Source of the DNA: DASZMX01 sp035551475
GTDB lineage: Bacteria; Verrucomicrobiota; Verrucomicrobiia; Limisphaerales; Palsa-1400
NCBI GenBank assembly: GCA_035551475.1
Contig: DASZMX010000075.1
Location: 1-44,826, forward strand
Direction: 5' to 3'
DNA length: 44,826 bases
In this document: positions 1-8,968 of the stretch, piece after piece
Position numbering within the stretch: the first letter of the stretch is position 1
How the letters are laid out: the number at the start of each line of letters is the position of its first letter
Position numbers and translations under genes: made by a program
Notes under the pieces: model-generated
What the model saw: only the letters and a program-made list of their open reading frames with translations
Told to the model about the DNA's origin: nothing
Databases searched by the model: none

Positions 1-709
1 GCATTAGGACGTCCAAAAAAACGGGGCCTGGCGCGCCGGGAATATATTCGATAGGGATTTTATTTCTTTTTCGGTATTTCGGATCAAAAGACAATAAAAC
101 CCGGTCAGAAAGTCGCAAAACTCCGTTTTTTACGACAATAAACTCAGTGGATTTTTCAGAAAAGTAACTCGGGGGCACGGAAATGATTGATTTCGCCTTT
201 TTAATTATTCCCGAAAGGTTGCGGCTGTCCCGGAAACGAAACTCAAGGGGGCTTGCGTCGGCTCCCTCCCGGCAGACACGCGCGCACTCCAAGAACCATT
301 GGCTGATTTTCGCCTCTAAATCGGCTTCCCGGATTTCAATAAACACCCCCTCCGAGGGAGAGTACGCCAAAAAACGATTTTCTGCGGGTAAATAAACAGT
401 GGGTGCGTCGGGGGTTCCTTCGGCCCCCAGGCACGCCGCGAGAAAATCCTCGTTGGTATCCCGCACACTAATTTTGCCCCCTTTTTCCTTTGCCGCCTGT
501 TCGTGTATGGGTTCCCCATATTTTTCCGCCAATTTCGGGAATTTCCGATTAAACCATGCTGCGGGGGTGTCTGGCGTTAAGGTTTCGCTCGGCATTTTAA
601 CTGAGGGGGTGAATCCGTTTCCCGAATTTCTAAAGGAATTTTCCGGGGGGCGAATCCCCCTGTGTTGAATTCCCGTCCGCAGTGGGGGTATATTTTCGGA
701 ATTATTCAT
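1..709 (-). CDS. P4/D5-type phage primase-helicase, N-terminal part (runs off window edge)
   Basis: The frame is open for 236 codons from an ATG at 709-707 to the left edge without a stop, so only the N-terminal part is seen. The start overlaps the stop of the upstream primase-like gene, which suggests translational coupling. About residues 190-236 contain a pattern typical of the region preceding the SF3 helicase domain of P4 alpha/D5-like proteins: an NGVLRL motif, then a KIPIEYIPGAPGPVFLDVL stretch. In that family the C-terminal AAA+ SF3 helicase unwinds the element origin. That domain is not in the window, so the helicase assignment rests on the N-terminal pattern and context. No alternative function is suggested by the residues seen. 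Confidence 0.7.
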   Translation of the reverse strand, partial: MNNSENIPPLRTGIQHRGIRPPENSFRNSGNGFTPSVKMPSETLTPDTPAAWFNRKFPKLAEKYGEPIHEQAAKEKGGKISVRDTNEDFLAACLGAEGTPDAPTVYLPAENRFLAYSPSEGVFIEIREADLEAKISQWFLECARVCREGADASPLEFRFRDSRNLSGIIKKAKSIISVPPSYFSEKSTEFIVVKNGVLRLSDRVLLSFDPKYRKRNKIPIEYIPGAPGPVFLDVLM

Positions 710-1667
710 TATCGCCCCCTCCGAGCGTGTCTAAAAAATAGAGGCTTTGCAGTCTGCCCCCCTTCCCAGGACGGGGAGCCCCCGGCAACCGGCAGGGCTG
801 GGTAGGCTTAAATAGGGCGGGGTCGCAGCCAAGTTGGGGGAGTATTTCTTTTAATTCCCTTTCCATCCCCCGGCCATGAGGAAATTCAAACCACCCATGC
901 AGGCTTTTGCCCGCTGTATCGACCACGGCCCGCATTTTTAGAAATTGCCGCAGCCAACTGAACACCGCGCAAATCTGCTCTTTTGGCAGGGTGTCGCTTT
1001 CCACAACCAGGAAGGGACGGGCGAGCACGTTATCCTTGCTCCGCGAGAAACTGCCGGGCTTGAATGTGCTGGGGCAGGTAAACAAGGCCGGAGCGGTCGC
1101 AACCTGCATCCAGTCCGAAACAGGCCGAAAGTTTCCTTCGCGGCCCGGCCCCGAGTCAGTAACGGCGCCTATCCAGATAACGTCATCCGGCGCGAACAAT
1201 TGCAGAAGCAATCGCCAATCCTTTTTCGCGCTTTCCGTCAACCGAATGGGCGACTGCTCAAATAGCTCTGCCGGATCGCTCGCAAATTCGCTCAGAATTT
1301 GCGCCAGAGAGTTTTTTGCTCGCAGCCTGAGCCTTTGGATCGTCGCCTTCTCGCGCTCAATGATGTTTCGCATGCCGTTACGCGGGGCGTTTAGTGCCCC
1401 GTCAGGAAGTCGCGCCGCCCCCTTTCGTAGCGCGCTTCTAAACTGGCGATTGGCCGCTTCAATGTCCGGCAGGCATGAAGTGTGCATGCAATAAACGGTT
1501 GGGACGCCGTTAAGGAAGATTTTGCAATCCTCGCGCTTATTGGGCCCGGTATGATGTGACAGTCCAGGACACTGGCAATATCCATTTGCCGCATCTTGCC
1601 AGTCCACCGGCCCGAACAGACGTTCCGCGCACGCCGTAGCGTTGATGGTGGGGAAGGCGTTATTCAT
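702..1667 (-). CDS. AEP-superfamily primase-like replication protein with N-terminal zinc finger
   Basis: This 321-residue protein has a probable zinc-binding segment near residues 31-65 (Cys31, Cys33, His38/His39, Cys48, Cys60, Cys65). A C-terminal part follows with features of archaeo-eukaryotic primases: an acidic VVESD motif at residues 221-225, an SLH motif (Ser255-Leu-His257) and a basic CRLPGAPR motif around residue 293. In mobile elements such proteins prime replication, often beside a D5-type helicase, which is exactly what follows at 709. It overlaps the GIY-YIG gene by 8 bp upstream and the helicase start downstream, so the three genes are probably co-translated. The primase assignment is inferred from the motifs. 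It could be a regulatory or inactive relative, because the third acidic motif is not clear. Confidence 0.65.
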   Translation of the reverse strand: MNNAFPTINATACAERLFGPVDWQDAANGYCQCPGLSHHTGPNKREDCKIFLNGVPTVYCMHTSCLPDIEAANRQFRSALRKGAARLPDGALNAPRNGMRNIIEREKATIQRLRLRAKNSLAQILSEFASDPAELFEQSPIRLTESAKKDWRLLLQLFAPDDVIWIGAVTDSGPGREGNFRPVSDWMQVATAPALFTCPSTFKPGSFSRSKDNVLARPFLVVESDTLPKEQICAVFSWLRQFLKMRAVVDTAGKSLHGWFEFPHGRGMERELKEILPQLGCDPALFKPTQPCRLPGAPRPGKGGRLQSLYFLDTLGGGDNE

Positions 1668-2013
1668 TTGAGCCTTTCAACCAGTCCCAAAAGCCTGGCT
1701 TCCCGATCTCGTTCAGCTTGGGACTGTGCTCCGCTATAAGCTTATTTTGCAATTCGACCGCTCGATCTTTCCGAGTCGGCACAACTGCGACTTCGACTTT
1801 TGACCGTGCGAAAGTCGGCCCCTTGGTCGGCCCCGTCCAGTGCTGGAAATGGCGCAAAAGGGTGTTCTTGAGCCTGCCGGTATGACTTTCGCCGATGTAA
1901 ACGATTCCGCCGAACAATCCTTTTTCACGAATGACGTAAACGCCGGATTTGCCCGAAAGGTCGGAAACCCACGAGCGATATTTTCGCCCGTCCATGAGTT
2001 CTTTGAAATTCAT
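1660..2013 (-). CDS. Small GIY-YIG endonuclease-domain protein
   Basis: The 117-residue protein carries the hallmark GVY (residues 24-26) and VYIG (38-41) motifs. An Arg-containing helix follows (GRLKNTLLRHF), with a Glu in the ELQNKLI segment (Glu87) and a terminal Asn (Asn101) in SPKLNE. These match the catalytic layout of the GIY-YIG nuclease fold. The protein is barely larger than the domain, with no obvious DNA-binding extension. It sits between the excisionase-like gene and the primase gene of the mobile element. Its role could be DNA processing of the element, homing, or interference with competitors; the sequence does not distinguish these. It starts 15 bp after the upstream stop. Confidence 0.8.
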   Translation of the reverse strand: MNFKELMDGRKYRSWVSDLSGKSGVYVIREKGLFGGIVYIGESHTGRLKNTLLRHFQHWTGPTKGPTFARSKVEVAVVPTRKDRAVELQNKLIAEHSPKLNEIGKPGFWDWLKGSNE

Positions 2014-2028
2014 AATAGTTTCCTGACG

Positions 2029-2241
2029 TTATTGCAGGGTGGCTTTCAGAAACCTTTCGATTTCCGAGGCGGGAATGAGTTTGTGGCGTATAGCCTGTGA
2101 ACTGCGAAGCAAGCCGCGTTTAAGCAGCCTGTGAACTGTGATGTAAGAGACGCCAAGAATCTTGGCGGTTTCTTGCATTGTGTAAGCCAGGCGCGGGAGC
2201 GTCTGGCCGTTATTGTCCGACTTGAGCATATGAGTATCCAT
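2029..2241 (-). CDS. Excisionase-like helix-turn-helix protein
   Basis: This is a 70-residue protein with a MerR/excisionase-type winged helix-turn-helix: YTMQETAKILGVSYITVHRL is the helix-turn-helix, followed by a basic wing and the typical IPASEIERFL ending. Such small HTH_17-type proteins act as recombination directionality factors or repressors in integrated elements. The position downstream of the integrase, within the same gene set, fits that role. The target site cannot be deduced from the window. An internal Met at residue 5 is a possible alternative start. Confidence 0.8.
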   Translation of the reverse strand: MDTHMLKSDNNGQTLPRLAYTMQETAKILGVSYITVHRLLKRGLLRSSQAIRHKLIPASEIERFLKATLQ

Positions 2242-2276
2242 ATGCTTGCGGATATTAACTCTCGTTTTCCCGAGGT

Positions 2277-2951
2277 CTACGAGTCAATAACTTTTGAAGT
2301 TATATTCTCACTTTCCCCCTCGAAAGAATCTTCGATCTGAAAAATTAAAGGAACCGGCTCCCGTGCGGTATCCGCAATCGCTTGTTGATAGTGTTGCAGG
2401 AAAGCTATCCCCATCCGTCGCCCATCGCTTGCCATATGTCGCTCGCTGTCGTCAAGCTGGCCAATTCCGTGTTCGCGGAGGTCGAGTGCTTCGATATATT
2501 TCCAAGAAACCTCTCGATGCTTTTTAAATTTAATGGCACGGGGGACTGGAATCCCTTGAATTTGCCGCGTCACTTCAATCTGTTTTCTGAATGCTTCGAC
2601 AAGCACAGCGTCAGGCAATTGAATGTTCCATTGCACCGGTGGATTGTATGGAAAGACCGCAGTCCAACCCTTTTCGTTAAACTGCTTTTCTTGCATTGCG
2701 AATCGCCAAGGGTGCTTAGCCCAATTGCACCATAAACTGTGAATCGTTGTGCGTTCGTTGCTAGTGAGATCGGGATATGGTTTGAGACTTTCCCCGCCCG
2801 GAGCACGTCGCGCCAACTCGTAATTTCGCGCCGCCTCCCTTGTCACCGCATTCCAGTCAACCGTGCTGGGCCCGTAGCGTTTAATTTTCGGCCAGTGCCA
2901 CCACCAGAGACTTTTACGAAGATACCCGCGTGTGACTTTGCGCTTTTTCAT
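2277..2951 (-). CDS. Hypothetical protein of the mobile element
   Basis: This 224-residue protein has no motif I recognise. The N-terminus is strongly basic and tryptophan-rich (KKRKVTRGYLRKSLWWWHW). The C-terminus is acidic. I chose the ATG at 2951, 10 bp after the integrase stop; the frame could begin at a TTG at 2996, but that would overlap the integrase end. There is no transmembrane segment. Its place between integrase and excisionase-like gene suggests an element-specific accessory function, but none is assigned. Confidence 0.6.
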   Translation of the reverse strand: MKKRKVTRGYLRKSLWWWHWPKIKRYGPSTVDWNAVTREAARNYELARRAPGGESLKPYPDLTSNERTTIHSLWCNWAKHPWRFAMQEKQFNEKGWTAVFPYNPPVQWNIQLPDAVLVEAFRKQIEVTRQIQGIPVPRAIKFKKHREVSWKYIEALDLREHGIGQLDDSERHMASDGRRMGIAFLQHYQQAIADTAREPVPLIFQIEDSFEGESENITSKVIDS

Positions 2952-2961
2952 AGTTAAGTTG

Positions 2962-4122
2962 TTACGCAACCCCGTTCCCGCACCCCATTTCAACAATGTT
3001 CGTCGGCGTGGAAAAACTCACTTTTTGCGCCATCGCGGCGGAATGATGGTCGCGCAAATGCCCATAAACGCGCATGGCAAGCGCGCCGCCGTCCTTGTGT
3101 CCGAGCCAGCGGGAAACAGTCGGAATGTCCACCCCGGATTCAATGCAGCGGGTGGCGAATAAATGGCGCAAATCGTGATGCGTTATCCGCTCCATTCCGA
3201 CAATTTTTGCGGCCCTATCCATCGCTTTTTGGCATTCATGCACCTGCATAACGGCGGATTCAACTGCCTCAAGCGGGTGCTGTTCGCGCAGTTTTTTGAG
3301 CAGGGTTTTCATCTCTTGAATCATCGGGACGGTTCGAGGATCGCCTGCCCCTTTCGTTCCGGTTTCCGGTTCGCCTCGCACTGTTATGACGCCCTTTTCA
3401 AAATCGCAGTCCCTCCAAGTAATATATTTTGCTTCTGTTATCCGAAATCCTCCATAAGCCAGAAATCGCACGAGATTCGCGCAAGGCTTTGAAAAGCCAC
3501 TGCCGCTTGTTTCAATCTCTTTGATGAACTGTTCAAACTGCGCTGGTTCAGGCAGCCGCAGTTTCGTCGTGCGCTCTGTGACGCGCTTAATGGCGTTCGA
3601 GGGGTTGTCATAACGGAGCCCGCTTTCCACGCCGATTTCGAGCACTTGGCGAAGAATTCCAAGGCTATGATTGAACGTCACCGGCGCCCGGTCGCGTCCG
3701 AATTTCGCGGCCCAATCAAGACAGTCGTTTTTGGTCACTTTGGACAAATCCTGTTTTTCCAAACCGGGCCAGCTTTTCAAAATCGCTGCAATCCTTTGTT
3801 CATGGTAAAACTTCGTTTTTGCCTTAAGTTGCGGCATCCCGTGCAACCGCTGTTTGTAAATCGTTACGGCATGGCCGACGGTCATCCGCCCTTGCGCGAT
3901 GGCAATTCCGCTGGCCGCCTTCTGGCGTTCTAACTTCAGCCTGTCGGCCAAACGGATTTGCGCCACGGTGACTTTATCCGTGTCGAGGGAACGCCAAAGC
4001 AACTTGCCCTTTAGGCGAAAACGTGCGTAATACTTCCCAGATGAACCGTTGCGGACAAGATTCGCGTGCTTTGTTTTTTGCCAGGTCTTTTCTGGCGTTA
4101 TCTCGCTTTGGCTCTCATTCAT
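2962..4122 (-). CDS. int: Tyrosine recombinase / integrase
   Basis: This phage-type integrase has 386 residues from the ATG at 4122; a TTG at 4158 would add 12 residues. An N-terminal arm-binding-like segment (KYYARFRLKGK) and a SAM-like core-binding region precede the catalytic domain. The active-site set is visible: Arg227 in GGFRITEA, Lys257 in TGTKGAGDPR, His316-x-x-Arg319 in HHDLRH, His342 in WLGHKD and the nucleophile Tyr353 in RVYGH. It integrates or excises the element by site-specific strand exchange. The gene starts 82 bp from tRNA-Arg, the likely attachment target, and transcribes away from it. Confidence 0.95.
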   Translation of the reverse strand: MNESQSEITPEKTWQKTKHANLVRNGSSGKYYARFRLKGKLLWRSLDTDKVTVAQIRLADRLKLERQKAASGIAIAQGRMTVGHAVTIYKQRLHGMPQLKAKTKFYHEQRIAAILKSWPGLEKQDLSKVTKNDCLDWAAKFGRDRAPVTFNHSLGILRQVLEIGVESGLRYDNPSNAIKRVTERTTKLRLPEPAQFEQFIKEIETSGSGFSKPCANLVRFLAYGGFRITEAKYITWRDCDFEKGVITVRGEPETGTKGAGDPRTVPMIQEMKTLLKKLREQHPLEAVESAVMQVHECQKAMDRAAKIVGMERITHHDLRHLFATRCIESGVDIPTVSRWLGHKDGGALAMRVYGHLRDHHSAAMAQKVSFSTPTNIVEMGCGNGVA

Positions 4123-4204
4123 GCGGCGAGTATAGAAAAACAGTATATAAAACGTCAATATTGAATTTTTATAGCACTTGTAAGCTGCTAATTTAAAGTT
4201 ATTT

Positions 4205-4281
<77 letters not shown>

Positions 4282-4298
4282 TTTTTATTGTCAAATAG

Positions 4299-5102
4299 TC
4301 AATGGGCGGCGCGGGCTTGGTTGGCGATGGCTTGGATTTTGCGGCGGACGAGGCCGTTGTTGGCGAGCATTTGGTATTTGGGGCTGGAGGGGATGGGGCG
4401 GCGCCAGAATTCGCCGCGGGCGCATTCGACGATGAGGCCGCCGGCGGCGATGTCCCAGAGCTGGATGCCGGATTCGAGGTACGCGTCGAAGCGGCCGCTG
4501 GCGACGTAGGTGAGGGCGAGGGCGGCGGAGCCCATCATGCGGAGCTTGAGGACTTTCGCGACGAGCTGGTTGAAGACGGGCAGGTTGAGGCGCAGGCTGT
4601 CGGAGTCCTTGGCAAATCCAATGGCGACGATGCATTCGCGCAATTCCTGGCGCTGGCTGACGGTGATGACGCGGTGGTTGAGGTAGGCGCGCTGGCCGCG
4701 AATGGCGGTCCAAAGCTCATCACAAAAGGGGTCATACACGGCGCCGATGACAGCGGTGAATTTTCCGGCGACGCGCCGCTCCAAGGCAATGGAAACACAG
4801 GCGTGCGGAATGCCGTAGGTGAAATTCACGGTGCCGTCGATGGGATCGACCACCCAGCGCCAATCGGAATCGGCTTGGCCGGCGAGGCCTTCTTCGCCAA
4901 GGAGGGCGGTTTGCGGATATTTGCCGAGCAGCGTTTTCTCGATCAGTTTTTGGCAGCGCACGTCCAGCTCAAGCTTGATGTCGTGGGCGGTGCGCACGTT
5001 GATCGTTTTGTCGGAGCGCCAATTGCGGCGCATGACGTCGCCGGCCTGGCGGGCGGCGGTGACGGCGCAAGCGAGCGCCTGGGAGAGGTTAACGGGCTTC
5101 AT
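4299..5102 (-). CDS. suhB: Inositol monophosphatase family protein (SuhB-like)
   Basis: This 267-residue protein is the usual size for the family. Metal-binding motifs are present: GEEG around residues 69-72, WVVDPIDGTVNF with Asp86 and Asp89, and the C-terminal WDIAAGGLIV. The family hydrolyses inositol-1-phosphate or related sugar and nucleotide phosphates with magnesium; in enterobacteria SuhB also has an RNA-related role. Substrate cannot be told from sequence. The start codon overlaps the 3' end of the upstream transglutaminase-like gene by 14 bp, so the two are probably co-transcribed. Confidence 0.92.
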   Translation of the reverse strand: MKPVNLSQALACAVTAARQAGDVMRRNWRSDKTINVRTAHDIKLELDVRCQKLIEKTLLGKYPQTALLGEEGLAGQADSDWRWVVDPIDGTVNFTYGIPHACVSIALERRVAGKFTAVIGAVYDPFCDELWTAIRGQRAYLNHRVITVSQRQELRECIVAIGFAKDSDSLRLNLPVFNQLVAKVLKLRMMGSAALALTYVASGRFDAYLESGIQLWDIAAGGLIVECARGEFWRRPIPSSPKYQMLANNGLVRRKIQAIANQARAAH

Positions 5103-6534
5103 TCAATTCGTGGACCTGCAAATCGTAGGTGTATTTGTCAAAATAAATATTGCGCCCGCCGCTTTCCAGTTCGCCGCGCTGGAAATCAACGTCGTCCGAG
5201 CGGGCGGACGTTTTGCGCGGATGCAAGGTTTGATCATGGTCGCAGTTGGCGATCATGCGATCGTAATCCAGTCCGCCAAAATAGAAATCGCGCACTTCGG
5301 CGCGTTCGCCGGGCGTGAGGGCGTCGCATTCCTGCGTGGCAAAAATTCCGGCCCACGGATCAACCGGCATCCAGCCGTAGGGCGCCACATAAATCTCCGT
5401 CCAATCGTGAATATCCTTGGCGCCGGGGAAGATGTTCCAGCCGGTTTGCCAGCGGGCGGGGATGCCTTGCGCGCGGCAGAGGGTGATGAAAAGCAGGGCT
5501 TCCTGGCCGCAATCGCCATAGCCGTGCGAGAGGCAGTAATCGCTGATGTTGGTGAGGGTGGAATATTCCCGGGCAAAACTATATTTGACGTTGTGTGCGA
5601 TCCATTCGTAGGCGGACCGGGCGCGGGTGAGAGGATTGGTGGAGCCGCCGGCCAGGTCGTGCGCGAGCGAAAGGATTTTATCGGTGAACACCACGTGCGG
5701 AGCTTCCAGCGTGAATTTTTTTAGAGCTGGATCATGCAGATCCGGCGCCTGCGCCTTGGCGGGGTCCAATTCAAAATGAACGCCCCACGCGGTGTAATCG
5801 TAGGCGATGCGAAAGGTGGTGGGTTGGTCGGGCGCGGCCAATTCTTCCAGGTAAACGGAGCGGATGGGGCTGTCCTCGGGCTCGATTTCTTTGGGCGCAG
5901 GCGAGCATTGCTCCATTTTGAATTCGTTTTGGAACGGGTAGGCGCGCGGGATCGGCAGCCAGGCGCGAACCAGGGCGCCGGGCGCGGCGGCATCGGGTTT
6001 GGCGGTCACGGTCATGGTGCATTGGAAATGATGCGGCAGAACGTAAGGCGAACCGGCGGCGCGCGCGGCGCGGGTGATGGCGCGGGCCATTTCCAGGCGG
6101 CCTTTTTGCTCGGCGACGCTGCTTTTGGCGTTGAGGCGCCGGGCGGCGAGCTCCGGATGCCGGTAAAATAAATTGCTGACGCTCACGCCCACGAACTCGT
6201 CGGCGCCGTCAATTTTCATCTTGTCAAACCAGCCGGCCGCGATCCAGCGGTCCAATTCCTCGGGCGTCACGTCGCGCACCGCCTTCGAAATTCGCTCCCC
6301 TAACGCGGCGCGGCTCAAGGAATAGTCCAGCCGCACGCGCGCCATCCAATCGATTTGACGCTCCGCCTCCTCGCGTTGCGGCTGGGTGAGATTCCCGTCG
6401 CGCAGCGCTTTCGTCCATGCGGCGGTGGCGGCGGTGAATTCGCCCGCCGCTTGCAGCGCCGCGGCGGAATCGTCGCGGGCGGGCGCGGCGAGGGCCAGGG
6501 AAAAAAGCAGGAGAATGTTGGCGAGCCGCCGCAT
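5089..6534 (-). CDS. Secreted transglutaminase-like (papain-fold) protein
   Basis: From the ATG at 6534 the protein has 481 residues and an N-terminal signal peptide (basic MRR, then hydrophobic LANILLLFSLALAAPA). A longer in-frame start at 6573 would bury the signal. A transglutaminase-like core lies in the C-terminal half, with the catalytic triad visible: Cys342 in GYGDCGQEA, His376 in DIHDWTE and Asp392 in GWMPVDP. The N-terminal half resembles a helical region followed by a beta-rich segment, as in other bacterial proteins of this group. Such proteins may be proteases or amide-bond hydrolases rather than cross-linkers. Substrate is unknown. It is upstream of, and overlaps, suhB. Confidence 0.88.
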   Translation of the reverse strand: MRRLANILLLFSLALAAPARDDSAAALQAAGEFTAATAAWTKALRDGNLTQPQREEAERQIDWMARVRLDYSLSRAALGERISKAVRDVTPEELDRWIAAGWFDKMKIDGADEFVGVSVSNLFYRHPELAARRLNAKSSVAEQKGRLEMARAITRAARAAGSPYVLPHHFQCTMTVTAKPDAAAPGALVRAWLPIPRAYPFQNEFKMEQCSPAPKEIEPEDSPIRSVYLEELAAPDQPTTFRIAYDYTAWGVHFELDPAKAQAPDLHDPALKKFTLEAPHVVFTDKILSLAHDLAGGSTNPLTRARSAYEWIAHNVKYSFAREYSTLTNISDYCLSHGYGDCGQEALLFITLCRAQGIPARWQTGWNIFPGAKDIHDWTEIYVAPYGWMPVDPWAGIFATQECDALTPGERAEVRDFYFGGLDYDRMIANCDHDQTLHPRKTSARSDDVDFQRGELESGGRNIYFDKYTYDLQVHELNEAR

Positions 6535-6626
6535 CGCCTGAGATTGCGCCGGGGCGTCTTTTTTTTCGAGCAAATTTCGCCGGTCGCGAACTTGTTTTGC
6601 CGGGGGACGCCGGTTAGGCTCGCGGC

Positions 6627-7532
6627 GTGTTCTCCGCGAGATTGCATGCGGGATGGGCGCTGCTGCTGTGCTGGCTGCCAGCGGTGTTCGGCGCGGAAAG
6701 TTTTCGCGTCGCCACTTACAACGTCGAAAACTATCTCGATGCCCCCACCGCGACGCGCCATGCGAAATCCGAGGCGGCGCAAGCGAAAGTCGCGGCCAGC
6801 ATTCTGGCGCTTCAACCGGATGTCATTGCCCTGCAGGAGATGGGTTCGTCCGCCGCTCTTCTCACGTTGCAGGCGCGACTGAAAACCAACGGCCTGGACT
6901 TGCCGTATTGGCATGAAGTCGCCGCTTACGACACCAACATTCACCTCGCGGTGCTGAGCCGGTTTCCGCTGACGCCGCGCGGGGCGCACACCAATGAGTC
7001 GTTCGTGCTGCATGGGCGCGCCTTCCCGGTGCGGCGCGGGTTCGCCGACCTGGAGGTTGCTGTCACGACTAATTATCATTTCACGCTGCTGGCGGCGCAC
7101 CTAAAATCGCGCATTCCCTCGCCGGAAGCGGATGAAGACGAATGGCGTTACGAGGAGGCCGTTTTGTTGCGGCGCGTGATTGATGAGCGCCTGGGCGCCG
7201 ACCCGGAGGCGAACTTAATTGTGCTCGGCGATTTCAACGACCTGACGGATTCCAAGCCTATTCGCGCGATCGTGGGCCGCGGCAAAACCGCGCTGTTTGA
7301 CACCCGCCCCGCCGAGCGCAACCACGACGCCGATCAAGCCCGGCGCGTCGCGTGGACGCATTTTTATGCAAAGGAAGATTTGTACAGCCGCATTGATTAT
7401 ATTTTTGCCAGCCGCGCCCTGAAACGCGCGTGGCTGCGGGATCAGACCTACATCCTGAACCTGCCGGACTGGGGCGTGGCCTCCGATCACCGTCCGTTGA
7501 TCGCGGGATTCACAGTCGGCGACTTCAAATAA
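6627..7532 (+). CDS. Secreted endonuclease/exonuclease/phosphatase (EEP) family protein
   Basis: The protein has 301 residues starting at GTG 6627, giving a signal peptide that ends near WLPAVFGA. EEP-fold motifs are all present: TYNVENY, the metal ligand Glu in ALQEM, the LAAHLKSR strand, LGDFND with catalytic Asp and Asn, a YSRIDYIFAS strand and the ASDHRPL His. The family includes nucleases, phosphoinositide phosphatases and sphingomyelinases. Secretion suggests an extracellular nuclease or phosphodiesterase, but this is inference. The 3' end overlaps the convergent permease gene by 46 bp. Confidence 0.9.
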   Translation: MFSARLHAGWALLLCWLPAVFGAESFRVATYNVENYLDAPTATRHAKSEAAQAKVAASILALQPDVIALQEMGSSAALLTLQARLKTNGLDLPYWHEVAAYDTNIHLAVLSRFPLTPRGAHTNESFVLHGRAFPVRRGFADLEVAVTTNYHFTLLAAHLKSRIPSPEADEDEWRYEEAVLLRRVIDERLGADPEANLIVLGDFNDLTDSKPIRAIVGRGKTALFDTRPAERNHDADQARRVAWTHFYAKEDLYSRIDYIFASRALKRAWLRDQTYILNLPDWGVASDHRPLIAGFTVGDFK

Positions 7533-8968
7533 GCGTCCAATTCCTGAAACACTTTGTCGCGGACGATCGCGATCACGATGGCTGCAATCAGAACGTCCGG
7601 CACGCAGACCAGCGCGCTGGGAATCAGGACCATGAACAAAATGGTCAGCCACGCGGCGTGGGCGGGTTTTCGGCACACCAGCGCCATCCACATGCCAAAC
7701 CAGCCGATTGCCAAAAAATCGCCGATGTTCGCCAGCGCTTTGTAAGAGAAAAGTCCGCCGCCAAATAGTCCTGGAAAGGGGCTGCCGCGCATAGTCCAAA
7801 ATGCGGCGAAAATGTGCATTCCCGCCAGCAGAGCGATGGCGGGCGAAAAAACGCGGCGCCACGCGGCCCATTGTCCCGAGACCATGAACTGTCCGGCCAG
7901 CGGCGTGGTGCGCAGCAACTCCAACGCTCCGCTCCGGCGTCCTTCCGCAAAAAAGCGCACGGCCTCGCTGGCAAAGAGAAGTTTCAGGAGAAAATAAAAC
8001 GGCCACAACGCATAGCCCAGGAACATGACGCCACCCTTTGCCATGACGGCTCCAGCGACGACGGCCCCGGAAATTCCCAGCAGCAGGACGCCGATGCGCA
8101 AGGGACGCGAGTCGTCGAGCAGCCAGGCGATGGGGTTGGTTTCCAGCAAGTCTTTGTGGCGTTGTTTGCGCCGTGAGAACAAGGCGCCGCGCGGATTTTC
8201 GATAAATGCGTCCAGTTTCCAGGCGGCGCCGATGAGGCAAAGCCAGCCCGCCGCGTGTGACAATGCCAGCGCCCGCCAAAAGTCGTGCGCGCGATAAAGA
8301 TAATTGGCTTCTGTTCCGAGTGAAAAAGCCTCCATCGGGCTGGCCATCTTCAACCAAACCGCCGCGGCGGAAATGACATGCGGCAGGCCCAAGGTCGTAA
8401 CCCAATCCAAAGCCGCTCCGCCCAGCCACATGGCCAACCAGAGGGCAAGGACCCAGATTACCGGACGCGTTTCCGACTTCGCGCGCGCCGACACGAGCGC
8501 GGCCAAGGCCATGGAAAAAAACAGCGTGTTTAAAAGCGCGAGGCTGATGCGCGCGAATTCGCCGCCCGTGAGGCCGCCGCCCAGCAGGCAAAGCCCGAAC
8601 ACCGGCAAGATCGCCAGGAGGCCGTAAAAGGCGTGGAGCGACACCGCGACGAATTTCCCGAGCGCCACATCGTAGCCGCGCAAATCCGTCAAGAATAACA
8701 ATCCCAGCGTGCCCTCCCGCCGTTCCTCCGCGATGCAATCGGCGCCCATGAAAGCGCCGGCCAGAATGCAGAGCGCGAAGCAGTAATAGGACATCACCAT
8801 GAACATCGTTTTCCCCACGGTGATTCGTTGGCGCAACATCAGGCCGAACACCAGGGCCGCGAAAATAAACAGCGCGCCCAGCGCGGCGGCGCCGCAGCGG
8901 ATCCAAGGCGTGGCGCGGCGCCGGGAGACGACGCGCAATTCCCGTTCTGCCAAGGGGAGGAAACTCAT
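7487..8968 (-). CDS. ABC-2-type transporter permease, paralogue 2
   Basis: The polytopic membrane protein has 493 residues. The start at 8968 overlaps the previous stop as ATGA; longer in-frame readings lack the conserved start. It begins with FLPLAERELRVVSRRRATP and carries a conserved cytoplasmic segment, AEERREGTLGLLFLTDLRGY. This segment is shared almost word for word with the upstream paralogue and is typical of ABC-2/GldF-like export permeases. Around a dozen hydrophobic segments are visible. A second motif, FFAEGRRSGALELLRTTPL, repeats the ERR-GxLELL theme, suggesting two fused permease halves. No ATPase gene is adjacent in the window. Substrate is unknown. Confidence 0.85.
   Translation of the reverse strand: MSFLPLAERELRVVSRRRATPWIRCGAAALGALFIFAALVFGLMLRQRITVGKTMFMVMSYYCFALCILAGAFMGADCIAEERREGTLGLLFLTDLRGYDVALGKFVAVSLHAFYGLLAILPVFGLCLLGGGLTGGEFARISLALLNTLFFSMALAALVSARAKSETRPVIWVLALWLAMWLGGAALDWVTTLGLPHVISAAAVWLKMASPMEAFSLGTEANYLYRAHDFWRALALSHAAGWLCLIGAAWKLDAFIENPRGALFSRRKQRHKDLLETNPIAWLLDDSRPLRIGVLLLGISGAVVAGAVMAKGGVMFLGYALWPFYFLLKLLFASEAVRFFAEGRRSGALELLRTTPLAGQFMVSGQWAAWRRVFSPAIALLAGMHIFAAFWTMRGSPFPGLFGGGLFSYKALANIGDFLAIGWFGMWMALVCRKPAHAAWLTILFMVLIPSALVCVPDVLIAAIVIAIVRDKVFQELDAYLKSPTVNPAINGR

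Larger units (their letters stand above)
1..4204 (-). mobile_element. Integrated mobile element, integrase end (left part outside window)
   Basis: Six consecutive minus-strand genes make up this block: tyrosine integrase, unknown protein, HTH excisionase-like protein, GIY-YIG nuclease, AEP primase-like protein and P4/D5-type primase-helicase. They are packed with small gaps or overlaps. The integrase lies next to tRNA-Arg, a classic attachment target. Base composition is more AT-rich and codon use less biased than in the genes to the right. No capsid, portal or terminase gene is visible, so the element could be a phage satellite, a phage whose structural genes lie further left, or an integrative plasmid. 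The left boundary is outside the window, so size and att repeats cannot be stated. Confidence 0.85.

Noticed and set aside
183..668. Short plus-strand and minus-strand frames at the left edge
   Set aside because: A single minus-strand frame spans 1-709 without a stop and has D5-type primase-helicase features, so the short frames are shadows.
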